From Lachnospiraceae bacterium (GTDB lineage: Bacteria > Bacillota > Clostridia > Lachnospirales > Lachnospiraceae), in assembly GCA_022774705.1 (NCBI GenBank), contig JALFLM010000076.1, forward strand, positions 1 through 64,000: a DNA stretch of 64,000 bases. The letters run 5' to 3'. This document shows positions 32,341 to 41,567 of the stretch, piece by piece. Each line of letters starts with the position of its first letter. The first letter of the stretch is position 1. Under the pieces are notes generated by a model. The model saw only the letters and a program-made list of their open reading frames with translations, was not told the origin of the DNA and made no database searches. The translations under genes and the position numbers were made by a program.

Positions 32341-32386
32341 AAAGACGGGAGTCTGTACATTTTATGTATCAGATCCCGTCTTTTTT
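32341..32386. terminator. Bidirectional terminator between tarJ and the acyltransferase gene
   Basis: AAAAGACGGGA pairs with TCCCGTCTTTTTT and an inner stem GTACAT/ATGTAT extends it. A-run and T-run on the two sides suit both converging transcripts. Confidence 0.9.
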
Positions 32387-32426
32387 GAAAGTGTCCTTAT
32401 GAATCAGAGTCAGTTCGGTGCCGGAA

Positions 32427-33527
32427 TTAATCTGCCGCAGCAGAGCGGATGATCTTCTGAATCAGATTATTATAACCTGAATATTTTTTCAGGGCTTCCA
32501 GTACAATGGAAATCAGGGTGCTTTCAGCCAGCAGAACCAGGATGATCAGCAGAAAATGGCCGAAGGAATAGGTATATTCATAAAACCATTTAGTACGGAT
32601 AAAAGTATGTGTCAGAAAAATATTCATGGAATGTTTTCCGAAAAACTGAAGAATCTCCCTGATGACGGGAAGTCCGGTAAAAAACAGGTAGCTCCATACA
32701 ATAACCATTACTGTCAGGAAGGAATCAAGAACCGGAGTGAGGAAATTCAGTTTTCCGTAATTCCAGGAGGAATATGTTACTGCACCCAGCAGCAGCAGGG
32801 ATATACTTATAAAGCGAACCGTAAAATCAATAACAGCATTGCTGCAGACTTTCCAGGATTTCAGCTTTTCAAGCAGATTCCGGTCGGCGAAAAGGATGCC
32901 GATGGGTGCAAGCAGAATCCAGCGGCTGTAGGTGGTTACCTCCAGATTCAGTGCGCATATGACACAGAAAACTGCAGGAATCAGAAACAGACCGCATTTT
33001 TTATATGCTTTCAGGAAAAGCGGGAATATCAGAATCAGGGTTAACGCCAGACCCATATACCACCATGTCCCCACCAGAGAAGGAGTTTTCATCAGGTCGG
33101 CAATTCCCAGCATATCGATCAGCATGTAAAGAGGAAATGTCTTCACTCCTTTGTATACGGATAACGGCGAAGGTGAAAAAATAAAGCAGCCGATAAAACC
33201 GAACAGATAGGCCGGAAGAAATCCCGACATCAGAGTGATATACCGTCTGGTTGTCAGCTTCACTGCGGTCGTTCCTGTGAAATCCAGCCGGGAATCGGCA
33301 CTCAGGAATGATTTTGTCATACCGTAGGCGCTGAGAAAGGTAAAAATACCCACGCAGCATTTGCCCACTTCCGCAGCCTGAATGATAAAAGCCTCACTGA
33401 ACGGGTAAAATGATATGGAAAAGCCTTCAAAACGGCTCCGGCTCAGAAAACAGTGGTGCAGCATCATGATAAGGATGGCAATTCCTTTTATGGCAGCAGT
33501 ATCTTTTTTTGAAAATTGTACTTTCAT
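32427..33527 (-). CDS. Acyltransferase 3-family membrane protein (OafA-like)
   Basis: A 366-residue integral membrane protein with about ten hydrophobic segments. The N-terminal AIKGIAILIMMLHHCFLSR contains the conserved histidine region of acyltransferase family 3, and an extracellular-type loop with SLVGTWWYMGLAL lies near residue 165. These enzymes O-acetylate sugars or polyols of surface polymers; here the substrate may be the ribitol-phosphate polymer of the neighbouring genes. ATG 33527 is favoured by an AAGGAG site; the frame is open further upstream. It is on the opposite strand and so has its own promoter. Confidence 0.82.
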   Translation of the reverse strand: MKVQFSKKDTAAIKGIAILIMMLHHCFLSRSRFEGFSISFYPFSEAFIIQAAEVGKCCVGIFTFLSAYGMTKSFLSADSRLDFTGTTAVKLTTRRYITLMSGFLPAYLFGFIGCFIFSPSPLSVYKGVKTFPLYMLIDMLGIADLMKTPSLVGTWWYMGLALTLILIFPLFLKAYKKCGLFLIPAVFCVICALNLEVTTYSRWILLAPIGILFADRNLLEKLKSWKVCSNAVIDFTVRFISISLLLLGAVTYSSWNYGKLNFLTPVLDSFLTVMVIVWSYLFFTGLPVIREILQFFGKHSMNIFLTHTFIRTKWFYEYTYSFGHFLLIILVLLAESTLISIVLEALKKYSGYNNLIQKIIRSAAAD

Positions 33528-33742
33528 TCTGGAAATTCTCCTTTCAGTATTCCCTATTATAAAAGGAATTAACTGAAAACACAAGAAAAAGAAGTTTATG
33601 AAAAGTTAATATATTTTGGATATAAATGTTTCAATATACATTGATTTTGTTTCCTTTTTCCGATAAACTAATAGGGATTAAAAACTGTTGATTTTCTGCT
33701 GTGAGATACCAGAAATATAGATATAATACGGGAGGCATTATT

Positions 33743-34663
33743 ATGCTGGAAACATACAAGAATTTTCGTAAGATGACGTATCACAATGACAAGCTGTATG
33801 AACTGACAGATCAGGATGTAAAGGATATACAGAAGGCACTGCTGGATATTATGAAGGATATCGATGCCTTCTGCAGAAAGTATCATATTACCTATTTTAC
33901 CTGCGGCGGTACATGTCTGGGAGCAGTCAGGCACAAAGGTTTTATTCCGTGGGACGATGATATGGATATCTGCATGCCGAGAAAAGACTACGAACGGTTT
34001 ATCCGTGGATTTGCCAAAGTTTACCGTAAGAAATACTGGGTGCAGAATGTGAAAAGGGATTCTGTTTACGATCTGAATTTCTCCAAGGTTAGAAAAAAAG
34101 GAACAAAATTTGAAGAGATTTTCGATATGGACAGGGAAAAAGCAGGGCTTTTTATCGACATCTATCCTCTGGAGAATGCTTTTGACAATCCGGTGCTGCG
34201 CAGACTTCACGGGACAGTGATCGATGGTCTGCTGTTAATCTGTTCCTGTGTGCGGGTTCACAGCAAGTGGAAAAAACTGAAGGCATACACGGAGGGAAAT
34301 CAGGAGATGCAGAAAAGTCTTCGGATGAAAAATATACTGGGCACCATACTGGGCATCGTTCCGCTGCACGGATGGCTGCTTCTGACGGAGCATATTTCAG
34401 CTCTTTGTAAAAACGAACACTCCCGGTATGTAATGATTCCCAGTGGGCGCAAGCATACATTCGGTGAGATGTGCGACCGGGTTCACTATTTCCCTCCTAA
34501 AGATACGCCTTTTGAAGATATGATGATTCAGACTCAGAATCATCCGGTGGAGCATCTGAACCGGCTTTATAAAGACTACCGGGTGATCCCGCCTGTGGAG
34601 GACCGGGTACGGCACAGCGTCGTTTTCTATCAGCTGAGGTCTGATGAACATGGACAGGATTAG
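33743..34663 (+). CDS. LicD-family phosphotransferase
   Basis: A 306-residue protein of the LicD/Fukutin nucleotidyltransferase-fold family. The signature GGTCLGAVRHKGFIPWDDDM (about residues 55-74) contains the metal-binding Asp residues. LicD proteins transfer phosphocholine or polyol-phosphate from a CDP-activated donor onto glycans. With CDP-ribitol genes next to it, transfer of ribitol-phosphate or a modification of that polymer is plausible; no choline uptake genes (licA/licB/licC) are present. GGGAGG lies 7 bp before the ATG at 33743. The gene overlaps the next TagF-like gene by 20 bp. Confidence 0.87.
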   Translation: MLETYKNFRKMTYHNDKLYELTDQDVKDIQKALLDIMKDIDAFCRKYHITYFTCGGTCLGAVRHKGFIPWDDDMDICMPRKDYERFIRGFAKVYRKKYWVQNVKRDSVYDLNFSKVRKKGTKFEEIFDMDREKAGLFIDIYPLENAFDNPVLRRLHGTVIDGLLLICSCVRVHSKWKKLKAYTEGNQEMQKSLRMKNILGTILGIVPLHGWLLLTEHISALCKNEHSRYVMIPSGRKHTFGEMCDRVHYFPPKDTPFEDMMIQTQNHPVEHLNRLYKDYRVIPPVEDRVRHSVVFYQLRSDEHGQD

Positions 34664-35801
34664 GAAATTTATTTTATTCCGTTTAGTATATCCTTTTTTT
34701 TACCGGCTCTGTGCGCTGCGTCCGGTGAAAAAAAGTAAGGTTGTGTTTGTTGAGGTGCGGGGGAAGAAGCTGGACGGAAGCTTTCGCATGATTGTTTCCT
34801 GGCTGAACCACAGGCGGCCCGATATGGACAAAAAAGCAGTCTTTCTGGAATGGGGAAGATGCGGGCAGATCCGGTATCTGTGCAACTGCATTCACATGAT
34901 TTACGAAATATCCGATGCGGGAACCGTTTTTATTGCCGAAGCATGCAATGTACTGGGAGCCGTTCCCAAAAGGAAGGGAACAAAAGTCATCCAGCTCTGG
35001 CATGGGTGCGGAGCCTTTAAGAAATTCGGCTGCAGTACGGCAGAACTCAGGTGGGGAGCCGGCCGGAAGGAGCTGGAGAAATACCCCAATTACGGCAATA
35101 TGGACATTATTACCGTGAGCAGTCCTGAGGTAAGCTGGGCATATGAGGAAGCAATGGGTGTTGATTCTGACAGGATTTATCCCGTGGGGGTCAGCAGAAC
35201 AGATATTTTCTTCAAGAAGGCATTTCTGGAAAAGGCAGCACAAAAACTGAATCAGGTGGTTCCTGATAAGGGTTCCCGCAAAGTGATCCTGTATGCACCT
35301 ACTTTCAGGGGGACGCTGGAGAATCCCGTAAGCTGTGAAGAATTTCCCTGGGCTCTGTTTGCGCGGCAGTTCGGCCGGGATGCCCTGCTTCTGGTGAAGC
35401 ATCATCCCTTTGTGAAAAATGTACCGGAGATTCCCCGGGAGTGCAGAGACTGCGTGTTTGATGTGACCGGTGAGATGACCATAGAAGAACTGCTGTGTGT
35501 CAGTGATCTGTGCATCTCTGATTATTCTTCTCTGATTTTTGAATACTCTCTGTTTGAGAGGCCCATGATCTTCTTTGCTCCGGATATAGAAGATTATCAG
35601 GACTGGAGAGGATTTTATTATCCTTATGAGGAGATGACGCCGGGGCCGGTGTGTACTGATGCGGAAACTCTCATGAAAGAAATTTCCGCCGTCTTTACCG
35701 GTTTTGACCGGAAGAAGGTCAGGGAGTTCAGGGAACGTTTTATGTGTGCATGTGACGGGCATGCCACAGATCGTATTATGAAACTGGCACTTGATGATTA
35801 G
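34644..35801 (+). CDS. TagB/TagF-like polyol-phosphate transferase (385 residues)
   Basis: A CDP-glycerol/CDP-ribitol glycerophosphotransferase-family enzyme that transfers polyol-phosphate units in wall polymer synthesis. The GT-B-like fold is indicated by VIQLWHGCGAFKKFG near residue 115, the central VSRTDIFF near 185, ILYAPTFRGT near 215, LLVKHHPFV near 250, and the donor-site motif LCISDYSSLIFEYSLFERPM near 290. The His in WHG and the HHP motif are the usual catalytic residues. The amphipathic N-terminus may associate with the membrane. The start overlaps the end of licD (alternative ATG at 34650). Confidence 0.9.
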   Translation: MNMDRIRKFILFRLVYPFFYRLCALRPVKKSKVVFVEVRGKKLDGSFRMIVSWLNHRRPDMDKKAVFLEWGRCGQIRYLCNCIHMIYEISDAGTVFIAEACNVLGAVPKRKGTKVIQLWHGCGAFKKFGCSTAELRWGAGRKELEKYPNYGNMDIITVSSPEVSWAYEEAMGVDSDRIYPVGVSRTDIFFKKAFLEKAAQKLNQVVPDKGSRKVILYAPTFRGTLENPVSCEEFPWALFARQFGRDALLLVKHHPFVKNVPEIPRECRDCVFDVTGEMTIEELLCVSDLCISDYSSLIFEYSLFERPMIFFAPDIEDYQDWRGFYYPYEEMTPGPVCTDAETLMKEISAVFTGFDRKKVREFRERFMCACDGHATDRIMKLALDD

Positions 35802-35818
35802 AGGATAGAGGTAAAATT

Positions 35819-38440
35819 ATGAAATTTTCGATTATTATTTTCAATTATGACTGGAATCTGTGTAAGGATACGGTTGCAGGTATAGAAAACAGTGCAGAAT
35901 ACAGTCCGGCGGAAACCGAGATCAGAATTGCAGATCTGACAGAGGCAAAGCAGGAACTGCCGGGTTGGGCAAAAGAAGCCGGATGTGCAGGTGTTTACCG
36001 GCTGACCGAAGGGGAAGAAAGTCTTACTCAGATACTTGAGCAGTCAAAAGGGCAGTATATCATGATGCTGGATTCGGGTGATCTTCCGGATGAAGGCTGT
36101 CTGGAGGCCTTGTCCTGCGGACTGGAAGATGAACCTGCAGCAGCGGTTACCGTGACGGCGGCAGGTTCAGAGGAACATCAGACCGGCGGTCAGGCTGAAA
36201 AGAACGGTTACTGGAATCTGAGGGACAAATGGAAGATGCTGTTAAAGAAAAAACAGTCATTTGTTCTGGAAAAGCAGTATCTTATGGTGCCTTTTGAGAT
36301 GGGCAGCATGAACCCGGAACTGGAGACATGGTGCAGAACGACGTTTGCCCTTGCTTCACTGCAGTCCGTGAGAACGATCAGAGCCGCCAGAGTGGCAGCA
36401 GGTCCTTTTTCCGGGATGAAGCAGAACCCCGATGTGGATTCTCTTCAGCAGATGATCAGTCTGCTGGATGTAATGGGAGACCGGTTCAACAGTTATTTTG
36501 TGGAGAATATGAAGATGGTACCTCTCATTCTGCAGTATCAGCAGCTTTCACTGATTTCTGAACTGCTGAAATCATCGGAGCTGCTCAGAGAGACGCTTTC
36601 CGGAGATGAGCTTGATGCTCTGTCAGACAGAATGCTTTCATTTGTTCAGAAGATGGATTATACGGTTCTGCTGACGGATGCTCTCAACCGGGTGCTGCTG
36701 CTGTATGCGTGCCAGCAGGATCCTGCAAAGAATTTAAAATTATTCCGTACCGGTAAGGAATACCTTTTTTATGACGGCAATCAGAAACTGATGAACCTGT
36801 CCAGATACAATTTCAAGCTGCATTTCATCAGGATTCATAAAAACAGGCTGTATCTGGAAGGGATTTCCTGTTCGCCTCTTAAGGACGGTCCCTCTGATGT
36901 CTGCATCCGGGTGAATGACAGGGTATATTCCATGAAGATGAAGCCTCATAATACAGATATCTACTGGCTGGATCAGAAGGTTTGCGACAGCAGCATTTTC
37001 TACGGAACGCTGAAGCTGGATCCCGAGGAAAAAGAGTATGATATCTCCTTTTTTGTCAGATATGATGATCTGACGGTGGAAAAGAATCAGATCCAGTTCG
37101 GCAAATTTGCACCCATTGAAGGCTCGCTGGAAGGTTCCTACTATTACCGTGAGGGATGGCTTCTGGAGTTTGATGGGGAAACCTCTCATCTGAAGCTGCG
37201 GGTATCCGGCCCGGCTGAGCAGAAGAAGAAAGAGAAGGAGTTTGAGGCTCTGCTTCTGAAGCGTCCGGAACCGGCGGCGCGCAAAGCTGCTCTGGCAAGA
37301 AAAACCTATTTTGCCCAGAAGAAATCAAAGCGCGAGATCTGGCTGATTTCCGACAGAACAAACCGGGGAGATGATAACGGTGAGGCTTTCTTCCGCTATG
37401 TCATGAGTCAGAAGGACCGGCTGAAGGACAAGGATATCTATTTTGTAATTGAAAAGGGAAGTGCGGGTTACGAGGAACTGAAAAAGATAGGAAAAGTGGT
37501 TTCCCCCATGACATGGAAACATAAATTTCTTCATTTAAGCAGTTCCTATGTGATTTCTTCCCAGGGAAATGATCCTGTTGTCAATCCTTTCCACAGAAAG
37601 CATATTTATTACAAGGATCTGACATGTGATATGCGGTTTGTATTTCTGCAGCACGGGATTACCAAGGATAACCAGTCCGCATGGCTCAATAAATACAACA
37701 GAAATATATATGGCCTGATTACGACGACGCAGGAAGAGTATGATTCCATGCTGGAGTATGATTATTATTATACGAAGGACAGGATCTGGCTGACCGGTAT
37801 GCCCCGGTATGATCTGCTTTATCATGATGAGAAGAAATATATCACCATTATGCCCACATGGAGAAAGTCACTGATGTCCGGTACAGATGTGGAGACAGGA
37901 ATCTGGCAGCTGAAGGACGGATTTGAGGAAAGCTCCTATCTGCAGTTCTACAACGCTCTGCTGAACAATGAGGAACTGATCGCGGAAGCACAGAAGCTGG
38001 GTTATACGATCTGCTTTATGCCCCATCCAAACATTGCGCCCTATGTTTCCTATTTTACGAAGCATCCTGCAGTGGAGTTCTTTGATGCAGGCAAATCATA
38101 CCGTCAGGTGTTTGCGGAGGCGGATCTGATGCTTACGGATTATTCCTCTGTGGCATTTGATTTTGCGTATCTGCGTAAACCGATCGTTTACAGCCAGTTT
38201 GATTATGAGGAATTTTTCAGCGGTTCCCACTCCTATACGGAAGGTTATTTTGATTATGAGCGGGACGGTTTCGGAGAAATCACCCACGATCTTCAGAGTA
38301 CGGTGGATCTGCTGATCGATTATATGAGAAACGGATGTGAATTGAAGCCTGTATACAGAGAGCGTATTGATGCTACATTTGCTTTTTCCGATGACAATTG
38401 TTCCGAACAGGTGCTGAAAAAGATTCTGGGTGAAGAATAA
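35819..38440 (+). CDS. Large TagF-like polymerase with N-terminal degenerate glycosyltransferase region
   Basis: An 873-residue protein. Residues about 1-105 resemble a GT-A family 2 domain (MKFSIIIFNYDWNLCKDTV, GQYIMMLDSGDLPDEG) but the usual DDGS motif is missing, so it is probably inactive. A unique helical middle (about 140-310) and a beta-rich segment (about 330-480) follow. The C-terminal third (about 505-873) is a full TagF-type transferase: IWLISDRTNRGDDNG, FVFLQHGITKDNQS, GMPRYDLLY, ITIMPTWRKSL, CFMPHPN and TDYSSVAFDFAYLRKPIV. It probably polymerises glycerol- or ribitol-phosphate. The C-terminal part is closely similar to the protein encoded at 39999-41567, suggesting a duplication. 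Confidence 0.88.
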   Translation: MKFSIIIFNYDWNLCKDTVAGIENSAEYSPAETEIRIADLTEAKQELPGWAKEAGCAGVYRLTEGEESLTQILEQSKGQYIMMLDSGDLPDEGCLEALSCGLEDEPAAAVTVTAAGSEEHQTGGQAEKNGYWNLRDKWKMLLKKKQSFVLEKQYLMVPFEMGSMNPELETWCRTTFALASLQSVRTIRAARVAAGPFSGMKQNPDVDSLQQMISLLDVMGDRFNSYFVENMKMVPLILQYQQLSLISELLKSSELLRETLSGDELDALSDRMLSFVQKMDYTVLLTDALNRVLLLYACQQDPAKNLKLFRTGKEYLFYDGNQKLMNLSRYNFKLHFIRIHKNRLYLEGISCSPLKDGPSDVCIRVNDRVYSMKMKPHNTDIYWLDQKVCDSSIFYGTLKLDPEEKEYDISFFVRYDDLTVEKNQIQFGKFAPIEGSLEGSYYYREGWLLEFDGETSHLKLRVSGPAEQKKKEKEFEALLLKRPEPAARKAALARKTYFAQKKSKREIWLISDRTNRGDDNGEAFFRYVMSQKDRLKDKDIYFVIEKGSAGYEELKKIGKVVSPMTWKHKFLHLSSSYVISSQGNDPVVNPFHRKHIYYKDLTCDMRFVFLQHGITKDNQSAWLNKYNRNIYGLITTTQEEYDSMLEYDYYYTKDRIWLTGMPRYDLLYHDEKKYITIMPTWRKSLMSGTDVETGIWQLKDGFEESSYLQFYNALLNNEELIAEAQKLGYTICFMPHPNIAPYVSYFTKHPAVEFFDAGKSYRQVFAEADLMLTDYSSVAFDFAYLRKPIVYSQFDYEEFFSGSHSYTEGYFDYERDGFGEITHDLQSTVDLLIDYMRNGCELKPVYRERIDATFAFSDDNCSEQVLKKILGEE

Positions 38441-38463
38441 CCGGAGCAGGGAAGGGATGATTT

Positions 38464-39981
38464 ATGCAGATTTCAGTCATTGTGCCCATTTATAATATTG
38501 AAATGTATCTGCGGGAAACGCTGCAGTCTATTGCGGCGCAGAAAGGTGTTTCTTTCGAGGTATTAATGATCGATGACGGTTCAACGGACCGTTCGGGTGA
38601 AATCGCCGCGGAATTTGCACGCAGGGACCGACGTTTCCGCTATCTGCCGCGCAGGAACAGAGGTGTTTCGGCAGCAAGAAATACGGGGATCGATCTGGCA
38701 GCGGGAGAGTACATTGCGTTCTGTGACGGAGATGACCTGCTCCCCGGAGGGTCTTTGAAGGCACTGTACCGGACTGCCCGGAAAAAAGAGGCGGATCTGG
38801 TAATCGGCGCCATGTACCAGTCGGGAAGTGCCGCATCGGTTCTGTATAAAGCCACGGGCAGACTGGGAAAAAAGGAGACCGTATCGAAAGCCGATACGGA
38901 TCTTCTGTGGACATTCATGATTTCCGGCAAACTGTACAGAAGGCAGTTTCTGCTGGAACACCGGATACGGTTTCCTGCTCTGAAATATTCGGAGGATGCG
39001 GTATTTTTCATGAATTGTGTGTATACTGCAGACGTTATATGCGGCTGCAGTCATCCTGCCTACTACTACAGAAAGCGGTCCGTCATGCAGGAGAGTTCCG
39101 TGACGCAGAGGTGCAGCCGGGATCTGTGGGAGGATTTCATAGAAGCACATCGTCAGGTGGAGGTGTTGTACCGGCACTATCTGAAAGCGCAGCTGCCAAA
39201 GAAGCAGCAGAGGATTTATGAGAATGCGATTTACCGGAAAACGGCGGAAAGCATACTGGCGGCTTTCTACAGACGGTACTGGAGCTGCCCGGCAGAGCTG
39301 TCGGAGGAGATTCTTGATACGTTCCATTCCTATCTGGGAAGGATGGGGAAGAAGAGCAGGAAAAAACTTCTGGAAGATAACCGGGATCTGTTCCCGGATG
39401 AAGAGGGAGCCCCCGGCAATTTTGCTGATGAGCCGCTGATAACCGTGCTGATACCGGAGGGGATTTTTAAAGGAGGACAGCGGGAGGCGGCGGAAAAACT
39501 TCCGTTTATGCTGAAGGCAATCTACAGCCAGGAACTGGTGTCTTTTCAGGTGGATGCGGATGATGTTTATGAAACATGCATCCCTGAGGTATTTCGGAAT
39601 ATGCCCAATTTTTATCTGAAAAAGCCCCGGGATGGGGTTTCTTCAGAATATATTCTGGTTCTGGATAAGCCTGTTATACCGGCTCCTGATGCGCTGCTGA
39701 ACGGATGGAAGTATCTGAACAGTCACGGTAACAAAAGCTGTGTGGCATCCTGCAGCCCGGGAAAAAGATATGGGAAGCTTCCTGTGAAGCTTTGTGCCAA
39801 TCCCCGCTTTAATTTTGCTGTCAGATTGTGGTGCAAGGTGCAGGCAAAACTGCCTGTACTGTTTAAAAACAGATCGGTGCAGATCTGCAGAACCGCAGAT
39901 CTCTGCCCGGATGGAAAACAGACCGGGGCAGGGAAAAAAGGGATATCGGGAGAAAGCGGTTTCCGCATTCTTTCAATTTAA
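38464..39981 (+). CDS. Family 2 glycosyltransferase with C-terminal extension
   Basis: A 505-residue enzyme. The N-terminal GT-A domain (about 1-220) is canonical: ISVIVPIYNIEMYLRETLQS, EVLMIDDGSTDRSGEIA, GVSAARNTGIDLAAGEYIAF and the DxD motif in CDGDDLLP. The C-terminal 180 residues (from about 325) contain no recognised domain and resemble only generally the accessory regions of teichoic acid glycosyltransferases. It would glycosylate the wall polymer or build its linkage unit. It lies between two TagF-like genes, 23 bp after one and 17 bp before the other, in one operon. Confidence 0.9.
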   Translation: MQISVIVPIYNIEMYLRETLQSIAAQKGVSFEVLMIDDGSTDRSGEIAAEFARRDRRFRYLPRRNRGVSAARNTGIDLAAGEYIAFCDGDDLLPGGSLKALYRTARKKEADLVIGAMYQSGSAASVLYKATGRLGKKETVSKADTDLLWTFMISGKLYRRQFLLEHRIRFPALKYSEDAVFFMNCVYTADVICGCSHPAYYYRKRSVMQESSVTQRCSRDLWEDFIEAHRQVEVLYRHYLKAQLPKKQQRIYENAIYRKTAESILAAFYRRYWSCPAELSEEILDTFHSYLGRMGKKSRKKLLEDNRDLFPDEEGAPGNFADEPLITVLIPEGIFKGGQREAAEKLPFMLKAIYSQELVSFQVDADDVYETCIPEVFRNMPNFYLKKPRDGVSSEYILVLDKPVIPAPDALLNGWKYLNSHGNKSCVASCSPGKRYGKLPVKLCANPRFNFAVRLWCKVQAKLPVLFKNRSVQICRTADLCPDGKQTGAGKKGISGESGFRILSI

Positions 39982-39998
39982 AAAGTCAGGTGAACAGT

Positions 39999-41567
39999 AT
40001 GGCGAAAAAGATATGTAATATTCAATTTGATACGCTGACAGATATCGGGGTCGAAAATGATACAGTAACACTGAAGGGTTTTGACAGCAGCAGTGATACC
40101 CTTCATTTTCAGGAAAAAAAGTGCCGGATTCCTCTGAATCCGGCTTCTTCTGACTGTATTGTACTGCGGCGTCAGGACAGGCAGCCCTTTATCTGCGGCA
40201 AATTTTTTCCTTTGAGTGACAGGTACAGGAATTCCTATGCCTGTCTGGGCAGATGGATTCTGTCAAAAAGGGGAGAGGATCTGATTCTGACACCGTTGTG
40301 CAGGACAGAACACATTCGTATGGAAGGAAAGCTTCTTATGGAATACCTGCGGATACACGGAAAAATCGAGATTCGCGGCATTAAAGTGAGAATATTTTAC
40401 TATTTATTCTATCAGAAGAAACGCAGGAACAGGAAGAAACCTCTGCTGATCTTTTCAGACCGGATGGATAAAGCCGGAGATAACGGCGAGGCAATGTTCC
40501 GGTATGTACAGCGTTATCATAAGGAGGAAGCGGAATGCTTTTTTGCAGTGGATCCTTCTTCGGAAAGCGGACGGCAGCTGAGCCGGATCGGCAGAGTGAT
40601 CGAGCCGGGCGGAAAAGAGTACAAAAAACTGTACTGGCAGGGGGCGGTTATGGTATCTTCCCAGGCTGAGGACTGGATTTTCAGGCCATATAAAGGCGGT
40701 ACGGAAGCATACAAGGATCTGGCATATGGAACGAAATTCGTATTTCTGCAGCATGGAATCACAAAGGATGACCTGTCGGACTGGCTGAACCGGGCCAATA
40801 AGAATATCGGGCTTCTGGTCACCGCTACGCGGATGGAACAGGATTCCTTTATATCAGGCAATTACGGTTATACGGACGAGCAGGTAAAGCTGACCGGTTT
40901 TCCACGCTATGACCGTCTTTACAGCAGGCCGCAGAAAAAGATTACGATTCTTCTGACATGGAGATATTATCTGGTAGAGCTTCCTGACGAAAAAGGAAAA
41001 AGAATGGTGAAAAATAATTATTATGAAAGCACCTATCATCAGATGCTGAAATATCTGGTGGGAAGTCCGGAATTTGCAGCCATGGCAGCAGGGTACGGAT
41101 ATACACTTCAGATCATGCTTCATCCCTGCATGGAGGATATCAGAGAATCCCTTCAGAAAGAGGCGGCACCGGGAGTAGTATTTCTGTCCTATGATCAGTC
41201 CTACGCCGGGATTTTTTCAGAAAGCGATCTGATCATTACAGATTATTCTTCTGTTGCATTTGATTTCGCATACCTGCGCAAGCCGGTGATTTACTATCAG
41301 CAGGACAGGGACGAATTTTTCGGCGGCATGCATATGTACAGACAGGGATACTACGATTATGAAGAGGATGGATTCGGAGAAGTTGTAACCGGACGGGAGC
41401 AGCTGTACGATACGGTGGAATCGTATCTGCAGAATCAGTGTACCCTGAAAGACAGATACAGGAAGCGGATCGATTATACATTTCCCTGGAATGATCATAA
41501 AAACTGCCGTCGGGTATACAGAGAGATTATGAGGCAGATTACGGGAAAGGACAGTCATGCATTATAA
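39999..41567 (+). CDS. TagF-like polyol-phosphate transferase (522 residues)
   Basis: A CDP-glycerol/ribitol-phosphotransferase. An N-terminal beta-rich, non-catalytic region (about 1-140) precedes the transferase domain: LLIFSDRMDKAGDNGEAMFR, FVFLQHGITKDDLSDWLNR, GFPRYDRLY, ITILLTWRYYL, MLHPCMEDI and TDYSSVAFDFAYLRKPVI, then FFGGMHMYRQGYYDYEEDGF. Several motifs are nearly identical to those in the 873-residue neighbour, so the two are paralogues, perhaps primase and polymerase. ATG 39999 follows CAGGTG; an in-frame GTG at 39990 is a less likely start. The gene overlaps sfsA by 11 bp. Confidence 0.88.
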   Translation: MAKKICNIQFDTLTDIGVENDTVTLKGFDSSSDTLHFQEKKCRIPLNPASSDCIVLRRQDRQPFICGKFFPLSDRYRNSYACLGRWILSKRGEDLILTPLCRTEHIRMEGKLLMEYLRIHGKIEIRGIKVRIFYYLFYQKKRRNRKKPLLIFSDRMDKAGDNGEAMFRYVQRYHKEEAECFFAVDPSSESGRQLSRIGRVIEPGGKEYKKLYWQGAVMVSSQAEDWIFRPYKGGTEAYKDLAYGTKFVFLQHGITKDDLSDWLNRANKNIGLLVTATRMEQDSFISGNYGYTDEQVKLTGFPRYDRLYSRPQKKITILLTWRYYLVELPDEKGKRMVKNNYYESTYHQMLKYLVGSPEFAAMAAGYGYTLQIMLHPCMEDIRESLQKEAAPGVVFLSYDQSYAGIFSESDLIITDYSSVAFDFAYLRKPVIYYQQDRDEFFGGMHMYRQGYYDYEEDGFGEVVTGREQLYDTVESYLQNQCTLKDRYRKRIDYTFPWNDHKNCRRVYREIMRQITGKDSHAL

